Shown: positions 34,853-44,922, counted from the first letter of the stretch. The stretch: 64,000 nt of DNA from Parapedobacter pyrenivorans (GCF_014636865.1 NZ_BMER01000001.1:62001-126000); one strand, 5' to 3'. Made by a program: numbers and translations. The notes: generated from the letters alone by a model not told the origin.

Positions 34853-36451
34853 TTAACGTGCGAACTCATTCAAAACACGTATAGCAACTGCAGCTGCTTC
34901 ATCTGCTCCGGGGGCACGATATGGAGGGAAAAATCCCGGGCCAGAATAGGATCGCTTAGGTATAAAAGATCTTTCCTCGTCCGCCGTTTGACCCTCATCA
35001 TCGCTACTATTTAAATGCATATACCGAAATGCTCCAGACATATATTCTCGATCATCTACAGCTGAAGCATCAGGTATATAGCCGAATCTGCCATCGGTAT
35101 AACCACAAGCTAAAACACAAGGCAGCACCGTTTCTTCTTTGATCTTTAGCCCTGTTTTTACAAAAGGCTCAAACGGCAAACCAGTAAAACCTACGTCGCC
35201 AAATCGTGCCACGACTATTTGCATCGGCATACTGCGTGGTATCATATGCAATCTATTTTCTTCGTATTGTGTTAACGCCCATTCATACCAGGGCCGAACT
35301 AAGCTTACAAGACGTCCCCGGTAACTTGGACTCAACGCCTTTGGAAAATTCATACCTACACATGATAATGTGTTTTCATCTCCCTTGTTTGCTCGACGCA
35401 CAAAATCATCGATCTCCTTAAGATCAGCCAATAACGTTTGCTTATCAGGCAAATGATCCAGGGGTATATGAACAGACTGCCGCTGCCAGGTCAATCCGCT
35501 TCTAACCGAAGGTTTTGCTTTTTTTGCAGCCACGATAAACGTTTCGCCTAACAATTTACCCAGTTCTTTCGCTTGTTCCATGGTACCCGTCAACATATGT
35601 TTTGAATTAATATCACCGCCAGGTCCTTGCAGGAATGCCACGGGGATGCCGCCAAAATATGCGGAGAGCATATCATTGGCATCCTGGGGAAACTGACCGT
35701 AACTAATGAGGTTCTCTGGGTTGTAGGCAGCAACAGGATGTCCGGTAAAAAACGTAAATGCTGCAAACACCTTGTTATCGTCAATGGACCTGAATAGCAC
35801 TACCGTTGCATCCGGATCTATTAAACCGCGATATCCCTCTCCTAAAGCCAATCGATCTTCTTCCCTTATGAAATAAGATTTGCCCGTTACAAAATCACGC
35901 CCCCTCCTGTTGTATGTTATCCTGTTTTCCTCGGCCTTTCCCCATTCAATAGTAGCCGGCTGCAATCTGCTAACCAAATCGCTGGCGGATTTCTGTAACT
36001 TCATTAAAAAATCGTTTGCCAACAACATCGATTTATAAGCTGCGGAATCATTGGGTGTCGGCACATTGTCACCATCCAAATGGAGATAAGGATTGGTATG
36101 GCTGTGAGAAGTTGTTGTAACTATTGCCGAAGGTGATATTTCTAATATCGTTGAAAGTACGCTGACTATTGTATCGTGCAAAGGCCCCCGTTCAATATCC
36201 AAAGGTGAAGTAAAGAAACAGAGCTTATTTTCATGCTCTTCTAAAAGTACCATGGTGCTCTTAATATCACCATAAACTGCGGAAATCAATGCCCCCGTCC
36301 TTGAATGTTCACTCAGCGCCCCCACTTCGGGCTGAATGGAAAAGGTACTCGCTGCCACATTCAAATGTGGAGATTTATTACTGGAAAAACTGACATTTGC
36401 AGCACATAACAACCATGCCGTACCCAGTGAAAATTTTGAAAAAATATTCAT
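34853..36451 (-). CDS. Ceramidase-like (neutral/alkaline non-lysosomal type) exported protein
   Basis: A 532-residue protein with a signal peptide (LGTAWLLCAANVSFS). The ceramidase fold is marked by the zinc motif TTTSHSHTNPYLH, the second-His region FFTGHPVAAY, and the late segment CGYTDGRFGYIPDAS ending in a Tyr-containing strand. In true neutral ceramidases the nucleophile Ser sits in a G-D-V-S-P-N type segment; here the aligned stretch is QGPGGDINSKH, with Asn. The hydrolytic target is therefore uncertain. It is one of three paralogues in the island, adjacent to a BNR gene and an MFS gene. Confidence 0.78.
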   Translation of the reverse strand: MNIFSKFSLGTAWLLCAANVSFSSNKSPHLNVAASTFSIQPEVGALSEHSRTGALISAVYGDIKSTMVLLEEHENKLCFFTSPLDIERGPLHDTIVSVLSTILEISPSAIVTTTSHSHTNPYLHLDGDNVPTPNDSAAYKSMLLANDFLMKLQKSASDLVSRLQPATIEWGKAEENRITYNRRGRDFVTGKSYFIREEDRLALGEGYRGLIDPDATVVLFRSIDDNKVFAAFTFFTGHPVAAYNPENLISYGQFPQDANDMLSAYFGGIPVAFLQGPGGDINSKHMLTGTMEQAKELGKLLGETFIVAAKKAKPSVRSGLTWQRQSVHIPLDHLPDKQTLLADLKEIDDFVRRANKGDENTLSCVGMNFPKALSPSYRGRLVSLVRPWYEWALTQYEENRLHMIPRSMPMQIVVARFGDVGFTGLPFEPFVKTGLKIKEETVLPCVLACGYTDGRFGYIPDASAVDDREYMSGAFRYMHLNSSDDEGQTADEERSFIPKRSYSGPGFFPPYRAPGADEAAAVAIRVLNEFAR

Positions 36452-36493
36452 GTTTTGTGAAAAATATTAATTACCATTCAATTAAAAAAACCG

Positions 36494-37690
36494 TTACTGA
36501 ACCTCCAAAATGGAACCACCGATATACCTAATCCCGTTTTTGTTATTAAAATAATAGACTACAAGCACGTTATTCCCATCCAACATAACAGACCATGGAT
36601 AACCTAAATCTGGAGTTCCGCCATCGTCGCGGATGACAAATTCCTCGGATTCCATATAATCGGTACATTCAGCATCCAAGACCCTTGCCCTGATACCATA
36701 CGGTTTGTGCCGATAGCCATAAACGAGCAGAACCCGGTTATCCGGAAGCCTAAGCGCTTGGAGCGGGTGCCCCTTAAACCCCATTGAGGTCCAACTTCCA
36801 AAAGATTTTCCACCATCTTCTGATACGGCCATACATGCTTGGTCTGCATGATTACTGGTTCTCATAAACGCCACGATTCTTCCAGTCGGCGTTTCATACA
36901 AAGAGGTCTCGTTAAATACAATCTTTTCGTCCGAAGCAATCTCGCTCTGATAATCCCATGTCTCCCCACCGTCATCGGATGCCAATAAATGTACTGAATT
37001 TGGGCTGTCGATGTCGGGTACTTTTCCGGTAACCGCCCAGAACATACGCCCGCTTTTATGTTCCAATAGTGCCCCACGATTGTAGGCAGGCAGCGGCTTA
37101 CCTGTCGGAGTTAACCGAGGTTCTAAGGGAATGGTCGGCGGATCATTCAGCTGTACCCAATGATCACCTCCGTCGTATGATTTGGTAATATACCCTCCTG
37201 AAAGTGCATGATCATCCCTAAAGGAATTCTTGTCAAACCAAGGCATACGTAGCGTATCTCCCCCCACATAAGACCACAAAAAACTGGCACATAAGATACT
37301 TCCATCACTTAACGGCAGTAAGCAAGGGTCTTGGGAGCCACCAAAGGGATGAGCAAAAAGCAACTTTGGCTTTTCGGACCACGTTGCTCCGCCATCTATT
37401 GATCGTACACTGACCAGACAAGCGTTTGGATCAATATGAATATTGGATTTCCTTCCATATAAAACCCGATTCGGCGCCCTTCTAAATGCAATAAACAGCT
37501 CCCCATTTTTCTTTCTAATGACAGAAGGAAAACTGGAGTAAAATGCGGTGTCCTTATAAATAACAAAATCTTTTAATTTGGTTAGTACCGAGCGAGAATT
37601 ATCCTGAGCCGGAGTGATACCTCCTCCTAGCAAAAGGAAAACTACGATAGCCCGAAGAATGGCACTAAAAAATACACCCTTACTATACAT
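36494..37690 (-). CDS. Exported BNR-repeat (sialidase-like) protein
   Basis: A 398-residue propeller with signal peptide (FFSAILRAIVVFLLLGGGIT). Asp-boxes: SIDGGATWSEK, SYDGGDHWVQL, SDDGGETWDYQ, SEDGGKSFGSW. The C-terminal half (GFKGHPLQALRLPDNRVLL, GYRHKPYGIRARVLDAECTD, GYPWSVMLDGNNVLVVYY) is nearly the same as in the protein at 22018. ATG 37690 is preferred over an upstream GTG at 37699. It is in the SusCD operon, directly after the acetyltransferase gene. Sialidase activity is possible but not shown by visible residues. Confidence 0.83.
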   Translation of the reverse strand: MYSKGVFFSAILRAIVVFLLLGGGITPAQDNSRSVLTKLKDFVIYKDTAFYSSFPSVIRKKNGELFIAFRRAPNRVLYGRKSNIHIDPNACLVSVRSIDGGATWSEKPKLLFAHPFGGSQDPCLLPLSDGSILCASFLWSYVGGDTLRMPWFDKNSFRDDHALSGGYITKSYDGGDHWVQLNDPPTIPLEPRLTPTGKPLPAYNRGALLEHKSGRMFWAVTGKVPDIDSPNSVHLLASDDGGETWDYQSEIASDEKIVFNETSLYETPTGRIVAFMRTSNHADQACMAVSEDGGKSFGSWTSMGFKGHPLQALRLPDNRVLLVYGYRHKPYGIRARVLDAECTDYMESEEFVIRDDGGTPDLGYPWSVMLDGNNVLVVYYFNNKNGIRYIGGSILEVQ

Positions 37691-37701
37691 GATTATCACG
37701 A

Positions 37702-38442
37702 TTACTTTGTATTTATATCCCTCGTATTATCCGAGTCACTAAGCCAGTCTTCCTTCCCAAAAAAATCTTCTATTCTCCAAGAATCGTCATCCCGATAACC
37801 ATTCCATAAATCCAATCCACAAAAAATCTGGACGGGGTCATTACGTTTGCCAAACCGAGCGGGCAGGGACTTATTCACACCCGGACAACCATATACCAAG
37901 GAATTTGACGGGACGTCTCTGATAACCGTAGTACCTGAGGCAACGAATACATTATCGCCAATCACGACACCAGGGTTAATCGTAACTCCACCTCCGATCA
38001 CTACGTTGTTTCCAACTTTTGGACCAGAAATACCTAGCTTGCGCATGGGAAACAACGCATTTAAAAAATGTGTTCCGGGCCCAATAAACACCATGTTTCC
38101 GATAACCGTTTGGCTGGGAATGTACACATTGGCCATAATTTTGACCCCCTTTCCAATAATCACCTTCCCTTCCAATGTACATCCATGCAAAATAACGACC
38201 CGATCGCCAATTATACATTGAGCACGAATCGTAACGTTGTGCCCACACGTAAAATAGTTGCCAATCTCAGTATCCGAATAAATAACGGCACCACTGTGAA
38301 TTAGTGGATAATCACCGAGCCGCAATGGTTCTTTCCAGTTCGTATATTTGTACCCCAACATCACGTTAGGCTCAATATGGGCCTGATTACCCACCGTACA
38401 ATTGCGCATATTTGGTGCATTAGCTTCCATATGGCTACTCAT
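37702..38442 (-). CDS. Left-handed beta-helix (hexapeptide-repeat) acetyltransferase
   Basis: A 246-residue protein made mostly of hexapeptide turns (about residues 8-190: IGNYFTCGHNVTI, IGDRVVILHGCTL, IGKGVKIMANVYIP, VGNNVVIGGGVTI, IGDNVFVASGTTV). This is the WbbJ/NeuD-type sugar O- or N-acyltransferase fold. Such enzymes normally serve glycan biosynthesis in the cytoplasm, so its place between susD and a BNR gene in a catabolic operon is unusual. ATG 38442 has AGGTGG at good spacing; ATG 38448 is the alternative. Both overlap the end of susD by a few bases. Confidence 0.82.
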   Translation of the reverse strand: MSSHMEANAPNMRNCTVGNQAHIEPNVMLGYKYTNWKEPLRLGDYPLIHSGAVIYSDTEIGNYFTCGHNVTIRAQCIIGDRVVILHGCTLEGKVIIGKGVKIMANVYIPSQTVIGNMVFIGPGTHFLNALFPMRKLGISGPKVGNNVVIGGGVTINPGVVIGDNVFVASGTTVIRDVPSNSLVYGCPGVNKSLPARFGKRNDPVQIFCGLDLWNGYRDDDSWRIEDFFGKEDWLSDSDNTRDINTK

Positions 38443-39910
38443 ATCCATCCACCTGTGTGACCAATGGTTCCAGATTCAATACGGAGGTAGGAATAGGGAA
38501 ATAAAGCAAATGCCGTTGGCTTTCCTTCCCTTGGAGTGAAGGAACCAGTTCAAAAGCTTTGTCAAACCGCACCAAATCCCACCAACGCTTAGCTTCAAAA
38601 CAAAGTTCCAACAAACGCTCTTTTAAGATTGCTTCATCATTTTCGGCTTGACTGCCGGTTACAAATTTATATTCATCGAAATGTTCTCCAAACGCCCGTT
38701 CGCGAACCGAATTAATCTCCTCCGATGGATCTTGGTTGAGAAGGTTTTTGGCCTCAGCAGCCATCAACAAGACGTCCGATAAACGGTATAATATAACGTC
38801 ATCCAAAAAGTACCTTACGCCCCCTTCTTCAAAACCTTTTCCTTTTAATGGGAAACTCGCATGGAACTTCTCCGTTCCATCCACCGTAGTGTATAACTCA
38901 TGAAACGTCGCATCCCGTCGTTGGTCATCCGCCTCGAATTGCCCTCGCAAAATCGCTGATGGAGAAAGAATTAAGTTACCGCCTGGCGTACCGATTATTT
39001 CTCTAGACTCCTGACTTGGATTACCCGCCAGCGCAAAAGAAGGCATATACATTTGGTTAAAGTAGTTATTCGACGCTTCGTCTTGAAAAAATCGAATTGC
39101 CATCAGGACTTCCTTGTTGCCTTTATTCGCATATTTGAATATATCTGAATAATCCGAAAGGAGCTGAACATCAGACTGACGAGCTTCAGTCGCAGCTGCT
39201 AACGCCTGTGTCGCATCATTTTCTCCTCCTCCCAAGCGTTTAGCAGTCCACAAATACACATCTGCTTTTAGCGCATTTACCGCAGGTTTAGACCACAAGT
39301 GTCGTCCGTCAGGGAACGAATTATCGGTAAACAACCCCAAAGCCGTTTCAATATCGGACTTTATCAAAGAGAATACCTCTTGCTCAGAAGACTTCGGCAA
39401 ATAAATCATAGCCGGATCCGCGTTTTCCGTTGGTAGAATCCGCAATGGAACCTCACCCCAAGTACGCACCATAATGAAATAACTGTATGCACGCATCGCA
39501 TATGCCTGTGCCAACAGATTGCTTTTCGTTGACTCATTGACAAACTGCACATTTTCTATGTGTTCAAAAATGAGGTTACACGTGTTAATTACCTTGTACA
39601 ACGTTGTCCAACCGGGCCCGGGAAGACTATAGGCATCTAAGAGGTTTCGGTGATACCGCTCATGTGTATCCCCAACTAAACCATCAGATTGAACAGATTC
39701 ACTACGCGCTTCACCAACCAACAATAAACCTAACTCAGCAAACCCCCTCAACTGATCATACATCCCCATTGTGGCTGAAGTGGCATCATCCTCTGTTTGC
39801 CAAAAGGAAGCATTACTAATGTTGCTAATTGGGGCAATGTTCAAATGTTTATCACAAGAACAAATAGCGAAAACTAACAAAAGCGAATATTTAAAAAAGC
39901 TATTTTTCAT
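38435..39910 (-). CDS. SusD/RagB-family outer-membrane glycan-binding lipoprotein
   Basis: A 491-residue lipoprotein: signal LLVFAICSC with lipid Cys at about 19, then the SusD N-terminal TPR-like region (SNASFWQTEDDATSATMGMYDQLRG, TLYKVINTCNLIFEHI, RAYSYFIMVRTWGEVPL). The C-terminal domain has the family ending RWWDLVRFDKAFELV and LLYFPIPTSVLNLEPLVTQ. It forms the lid of the SusC channel encoded 22 bp upstream and binds the imported oligosaccharide. Confidence 0.93.
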   Translation of the reverse strand: MKNSFFKYSLLLVFAICSCDKHLNIAPISNISNASFWQTEDDATSATMGMYDQLRGFAELGLLLVGEARSESVQSDGLVGDTHERYHRNLLDAYSLPGPGWTTLYKVINTCNLIFEHIENVQFVNESTKSNLLAQAYAMRAYSYFIMVRTWGEVPLRILPTENADPAMIYLPKSSEQEVFSLIKSDIETALGLFTDNSFPDGRHLWSKPAVNALKADVYLWTAKRLGGGENDATQALAAATEARQSDVQLLSDYSDIFKYANKGNKEVLMAIRFFQDEASNNYFNQMYMPSFALAGNPSQESREIIGTPGGNLILSPSAILRGQFEADDQRRDATFHELYTTVDGTEKFHASFPLKGKGFEEGGVRYFLDDVILYRLSDVLLMAAEAKNLLNQDPSEEINSVRERAFGEHFDEYKFVTGSQAENDEAILKERLLELCFEAKRWWDLVRFDKAFELVPSLQGKESQRHLLYFPIPTSVLNLEPLVTQVDGYE

Positions 39911-39932
39911 TTTTGATTCTATTTTCCGTTAG

Positions 39933-42900
39933 TTAAAGTGTTATTTTCAAACCCATAATAAAATTCCGGGGGATGGGGTAGCGTCCATTATCCTGGCCGC
40001 CCTCTTCCGGATTCACGCCTTTGTACTTGGTGAAATAATGAAGATTGTTGCCCGTAACATAAATACGCACATTATTGATGTTAATACGGTTTAATGCAAT
40101 TCTTCCAATATTATAATTTAGGGTAACCTCTCTGATGTTCAAAAAATCACCTTTTTCGTAATATCTTGAGTATATTGCCAACCAGGGTCCCTGTGGAATA
40201 TAAACGGGCATATGCGTTATATCGCCTTGTTGCTTCCATGAGTGGGCCGCCATTTCCTTAGACGTATTCACATCGCCCTGCCCGTTTCGGTCAAAAAAAA
40301 GCTGGGGATAATTGTAAATCGTGTGACCCGTGGTATAGTCTAATCTTAAGTAAAACTCGAAATTTTTATACGCAACGGTACTTGAGAATCCGCCATTCCA
40401 AACGGGATAAGGATTGCCCATGTATACTTGATCGTATGCATCGATAAGCCCATTGCCGTCTACATCTAAAAGCTCGATATATCCACCATAACTTGTTTTG
40501 TCGTTGCCTGTGATAAACGTATTCACAGGCCCCAGTGCCGCTTCTTCATCTGTTGGATATATGCTCACTTGCTTATGTGAATAGAAATCTCCTATCCTCC
40601 CTCCCTCCTGAAGCCCCCCAAACCATCCGTAGTCACCTTTCTCAGGATCCCAAATATTCACGCCCCCAACCCGGTTATTTTCGATGCCGTTTTCGGGAAG
40701 CTTTAATATCTTGTGCTTCGTTTTGGACGCTAAAAAGGATGCCCGCCATTTAACTTCGCTGTTAACTGGTAAAATATCAGCGGAAAGTTCTAATTCGATT
40801 CCCCTGTTTTCTAAACTCCCAAAATTGGTGGCAATGCTTGTAAAGCCAGTAGAGGGAGGAAGGGTGAGGTTCGTAATTAAGTTATCGGTGATGCGCCGGT
40901 AGATATCAGCAATTAACGTGATCCGGTCATTAAACAAACCTAAATCTATTCCGCCATTGAGCGTCTTAGATCGCTCCCACTGTAACTCATTATTTGCCAA
41001 TACCGTATTCTGAATGCTGGGCTGACCTCCGTACCTACCCTGCACGGCGTAAACGCCTTGGGCTTGGTACCAGCCCAATCCGCTGATATTGCCATTGACC
41101 CCATAACTCCCACGCAATTTCAACCGGAGTAAGTCCGCTAACGATGAGGATTTCCAAAATTCCTCGTTGTGCATATTCCACCCCACAGAGATACCCGGGA
41201 AAAAGCCCCATCGATTGTCCGTTCCTAAGTTTGATGCACCATCGTACCTTGCGTTGAGTGTGATGAGGTATTTATTGTCAAAATCATAGTTCAAACTACC
41301 GAAATAACTGAGCATAAGGAACTCCGTAATGGTGCCACTAACCGCCTGTGGCGTGGCGGAAGCATTTAACGTCGGTATCAAATCAGTAGCCGCATCCCGA
41401 CCGGTCGCACTCATCCCACTTCTATTCTCATTAAAATAGGAAAACCCTGCGGTAACATCAAAATTATGAGCAAGAAAGCCTTTATTATACTGCAACAACA
41501 AATCAGCCTGCCGCACGGTGGATTTTGAATAAATTCCCGTAGCAGTCCTCGTATTTACGAGCCTTGTTGGCCCGTCCCAATAAGCTGGGATAAAGGAATA
41601 CGCTTCGTCCGATGTTCGAAACAAGGAAAGCCGGGGCCTAAAGTTGAGGCCGTCAATGATCTTCCAATCCGCACCGGCTGAGACGCTCAGTTTTTCATTG
41701 GTGTTTTGGTTGAAATCATTATTCATGTAGTAAGCCATGTTCCCAATAGTACGTCCTTGCCCCGGCGCCAACGTACCATCCTCAAACGTATACTTGGTTG
41801 TGGGAGGTAGCCCAACAGACCTGTAAAAAATAGCGGTGTAGTTATAAGGAGCATTATCTGATGAATTGGTGTACATACTATTCGCATGAAACTTAAGCCG
41901 ATCTGACAAGGAGATTTCACCCCCTAAATTCAAGCTAAGCCGATCGTATTCGGTGGTTATTACCGCGCCCTCATTTTGCAAATAGCCAATACTGGCGTTA
42001 AATTTAGCTGATTCACTTCCGCCCATTAAAGAAACGTGGTGGTTTGCGGTCTGGGCAGTCCTGTATAACACATCCTGGAAGTCAGTTTCTTTAAAAATGA
42101 TCGTTTTAGACGGGTCGGTTGGATCAACCATGCTTTGCCAACCCTCATTCAGCTTGTGCCGATTTTCGTCAGTTAGGTACTGTGGGGTGAATGCTGTATT
42201 TTTCGTTAAGTCGTTGCCCGTACCATAACCATTGGGCAATGCCAGTTTGGCGCTTGAGTTTGGCGTATATTTATCCTTGAGTATCAAGCCGGTTCTATTC
42301 AAGCTAATGTACTCTTCCGCAGATGCAAACTCGTACAATTTGGATGGATTTGAGATCGTATGACTGTAATTATAACTCACATTTACACTACCCGCTTTCG
42401 CTTTGACCGTCTCTACGATCACTACACCATTGGATCCACGAGCCCCGTATATAGCCGTCGATGCCGCATCCTTCAACACATTGATAGAGGCAATGTCTTG
42501 CGCATTAACATCAGTCAAACTTGAACGGATAACGCCATCGACGATATATAGTGGCTGGGCACCACCGGGGTTATTAATCGATGTACCACCTCGGACGATG
42601 ACTTTGGGTGCCGCCCCCGGCTGCCCGTGCGTTGTCTGCACTTGTACCCCGGATACGGCACCTTGCAATGCAGAAGCAGCGTTCGAAAATGGCACATTCT
42701 CCAGAACCTTGGTATCTATTTTGGAGATTGCGGTCGTGGTTTTATCCCGTGACTGTGTACTATATCCGACCACTAAAACTTCATCCAGCTTTTGCTCTAG
42801 GTAATCCAATACAACGCGTAGGTCATCTTTCCCTTCTGTATCAACCTCTTTTGAATCCATTCCGGTATACGAAAAAACCAACCACCGATTACCACCCTGC

Positions 42901-43109
42901 TTTATAATGGAGAAATTGCCATTTGCATCTGAGAGGGTTGAAGCGTTAGCATTTTTCCATTTCACCGTAACACCTGACAACGCAGCGCCATCCTTGCCAA
43001 TCACATTGCCTTTAATCGTTGTTTGAGCAAACGATCGAGTGGAAAAAAATGTAAGTGCAGTAATAAGAAGCGCAATTACATGTAGCGGGCCCAATCTGTT
43101 TTTAACCAT
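39933..43109 (-). CDS. SusC/RagA-family TonB-linked outer-membrane transporter
   Basis: A 1058-residue importer. After the signal (VIALLITALTFFSTRSFA) comes a carboxypeptidase-regulatory-like domain (TIKGNVIGKDGAALSGVTVKWKN). The plug domain follows (LQGAVSGVQVQTTHGQPGAAP, LYIVDGVI, VLKDAASTAIYGARGSNGVV), and then a 22-strand barrel ending PRNFIMGLKITL. The frame opens earlier at 43187, but that part overlaps the BNR lipoprotein gene; ATG 43109 directly precedes the signal. No N-terminal STN domain is present, so it is not a sigma-signalling transducer. It pairs with the SusD downstream. Confidence 0.94.
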   Translation of the reverse strand: MVKNRLGPLHVIALLITALTFFSTRSFAQTTIKGNVIGKDGAALSGVTVKWKNANASTLSDANGNFSIIKQGGNRWLVFSYTGMDSKEVDTEGKDDLRVVLDYLEQKLDEVLVVGYSTQSRDKTTTAISKIDTKVLENVPFSNAASALQGAVSGVQVQTTHGQPGAAPKVIVRGGTSINNPGGAQPLYIVDGVIRSSLTDVNAQDIASINVLKDAASTAIYGARGSNGVVIVETVKAKAGSVNVSYNYSHTISNPSKLYEFASAEEYISLNRTGLILKDKYTPNSSAKLALPNGYGTGNDLTKNTAFTPQYLTDENRHKLNEGWQSMVDPTDPSKTIIFKETDFQDVLYRTAQTANHHVSLMGGSESAKFNASIGYLQNEGAVITTEYDRLSLNLGGEISLSDRLKFHANSMYTNSSDNAPYNYTAIFYRSVGLPPTTKYTFEDGTLAPGQGRTIGNMAYYMNNDFNQNTNEKLSVSAGADWKIIDGLNFRPRLSLFRTSDEAYSFIPAYWDGPTRLVNTRTATGIYSKSTVRQADLLLQYNKGFLAHNFDVTAGFSYFNENRSGMSATGRDAATDLIPTLNASATPQAVSGTITEFLMLSYFGSLNYDFDNKYLITLNARYDGASNLGTDNRWGFFPGISVGWNMHNEEFWKSSSLADLLRLKLRGSYGVNGNISGLGWYQAQGVYAVQGRYGGQPSIQNTVLANNELQWERSKTLNGGIDLGLFNDRITLIADIYRRITDNLITNLTLPPSTGFTSIATNFGSLENRGIELELSADILPVNSEVKWRASFLASKTKHKILKLPENGIENNRVGGVNIWDPEKGDYGWFGGLQEGGRIGDFYSHKQVSIYPTDEEAALGPVNTFITGNDKTSYGGYIELLDVDGNGLIDAYDQVYMGNPYPVWNGGFSSTVAYKNFEFYLRLDYTTGHTIYNYPQLFFDRNGQGDVNTSKEMAAHSWKQQGDITHMPVYIPQGPWLAIYSRYYEKGDFLNIREVTLNYNIGRIALNRININNVRIYVTGNNLHYFTKYKGVNPEEGGQDNGRYPIPRNFIMGLKITL

Positions 43110-43155
43110 GCAGATATCCTTTTTTAATTTAAAAAAATATTGATTACTCAGTCGC

Positions 43156-44760
43156 TTAATCTGGGATGTTAAAATGTGTACTTGCAATGTGCGTAGTCAC
43201 ATAATCAGTGGTGTGATAGTACACACAGAATATCTTGCCATTGGGTAATTCAGTTACCATAGGATATCCCAAATCCGCCGGTGCGGCTTGACCATCTTTG
43301 CGGATTATCATTTCATTATCGACATCCCATGTCGTGCCATTATCGTCACTGACGGCAGCACGGATTCCCATCGGATACTCCCTATATCCATACACACATA
43401 GCAATCTTCCGTCATTGAGCTTAATTGCATCTGCAGGGAAACCTCGCATGTCCGTCTTGTTTGGAGTACTCCACGTCAACCCATCGTCAGTAGAGGTTGA
43501 GGACCACAAATTCCCTGTAGGTCTAGAACGCATGATGGCAATGATGTTTCCGTTGCCCGCCTGAACAAGAGCCGTCTCGTCAACACCCGTAATTTCAAGA
43601 CCTGAAATTCCGGCAGTTAACATCGGAAAACAATCCCATGTCTGCCCGTCATCATCAGATCGCAAGAAATAAATTTCAGATTTCCCTTCATTATTTAAGT
43701 TCACTTTCCTCCTGCCATAAACCGCACGCAACTTTGTGCCCGCGACTGTTGTAATATAACTTGCCGCTGAAGTATGGTTCATTAATCCGGACAATTCAAT
43801 GGGTATCGGAATGGGATCATGTTGTTGCCATGCAGTCGCAGTCGCAGATCGTCGAGATACCCTGGCGCCTCCTAGATATGCTATCGTCCCTGGTCTTACA
43901 TCCCGAACAACACGTTGCTCTGCGATAAGTGAATCTCTTAATGATTCATCAACGTAAATATAACCCTCGGCAGAGGCCAACAACAATGAGTCCGAAGCTT
44001 GGGTAAGCCAAGAGATATCATACATTGGGGATGTTGGAGTGCTCCAACCGTACCCTCCATCAGATGAAACCAGCGCCATGCTTCCTCCGGTATTATCAAT
44101 ATGGTCTCTCACAGCTTTGGTCGAAAAGCTTAATCCTAGTAGACCGCTATTCATTTTAAATAGGTTAGGGAAAGCGGCATAAACCGTATCATTTGAATAA
44201 ACAACTCGATGTTCAGCAGCATCAATATTAGCCGACTTTGCTGTATCCAACTTGCCCCCAACCAGCGTAAACTGCCTTGACATCGATTTATAACTAATTG
44301 TCTGTGGCCTCGTATGCCACCCGGCCGAAAAGTGGTAAACAGACGTATCCGGCCAGTCTGAAATATCAAACGAATAGGAAAACACATTTACGGTAGTATC
44401 CAAGTCCCTAATTCCGTTGTCGGTCAGATTATACGACTTACTTGGCAATGTGCTGCCATTTAGGTACCAATAGTTATTGGTGTGCATAAAAAAATCATCA
44501 ATATGCTCTGCAGACGTAAAGTCGTACATACGAAGCACAAAGGATCCTAACTCGACGTCATCTCCTTCTACTTCAAGTCTTAGATTCGTTGTGTTCTCGT
44601 CTACATGTGAAACTACTAATTCCTTGATACGAGGTGGCCCAGAATAAGGAGGTTCCGTTTCCTCTGCTTCTTCTATCGGAAAATACGTTTTCACACACGA
44701 AGAAACTGCCACCAAACAAGCTAATAGGAAAACAATTCTAATTTTGTACATTCTTTTCAT
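43156..44760 (-). CDS. BNR-repeat (sialidase-like) lipoprotein, first gene of the SusCD operon
   Basis: A 534-residue lipoprotein (VFLLACLVAVSSC, lipid Cys at about 22). An N-terminal beta-sandwich of about 140 residues precedes the propeller. Asp-boxes: SSDGGYGWSTP, SDDDGQTWDCFP, STDDGLTWSTP, SDDNGTTWDVD. The ending DLGYPMVTELPNGKIFCVYYH resembles the two other BNR proteins. It is placed before susC, so it is probably a surface glycan-binding or glycan-cleaving component. Confidence 0.83.
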   Translation of the reverse strand: MKRMYKIRIVFLLACLVAVSSCVKTYFPIEEAEETEPPYSGPPRIKELVVSHVDENTTNLRLEVEGDDVELGSFVLRMYDFTSAEHIDDFFMHTNNYWYLNGSTLPSKSYNLTDNGIRDLDTTVNVFSYSFDISDWPDTSVYHFSAGWHTRPQTISYKSMSRQFTLVGGKLDTAKSANIDAAEHRVVYSNDTVYAAFPNLFKMNSGLLGLSFSTKAVRDHIDNTGGSMALVSSDGGYGWSTPTSPMYDISWLTQASDSLLLASAEGYIYVDESLRDSLIAEQRVVRDVRPGTIAYLGGARVSRRSATATAWQQHDPIPIPIELSGLMNHTSAASYITTVAGTKLRAVYGRRKVNLNNEGKSEIYFLRSDDDGQTWDCFPMLTAGISGLEITGVDETALVQAGNGNIIAIMRSRPTGNLWSSTSTDDGLTWSTPNKTDMRGFPADAIKLNDGRLLCVYGYREYPMGIRAAVSDDNGTTWDVDNEMIIRKDGQAAPADLGYPMVTELPNGKIFCVYYHTTDYVTTHIASTHFNIPD

Positions 44761-44922
44761 TTTTAAAGGTCTTTAAAGCTAAAACATTTATCCTAGTTAA
44801 TACATTCATTAGAAACCAGCCAGTCTTTCCCAAATTCATCTTATATGTGTAAAAAACTGTGTCCTAAGCCCTAATTAGCCCCTCAAAATAACCAGGACGA
44901 TAATTGGTTGAAATCTGTAAAT

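Noticed and set aside
44762-44777. Palindrome TTTAAAG-GT-CTTTAAA just before the BNR lipoprotein ATG
   Set aside because: A/T-rich 7-bp arms in the ribosome-binding region are easily formed by chance; no second copy was seen.
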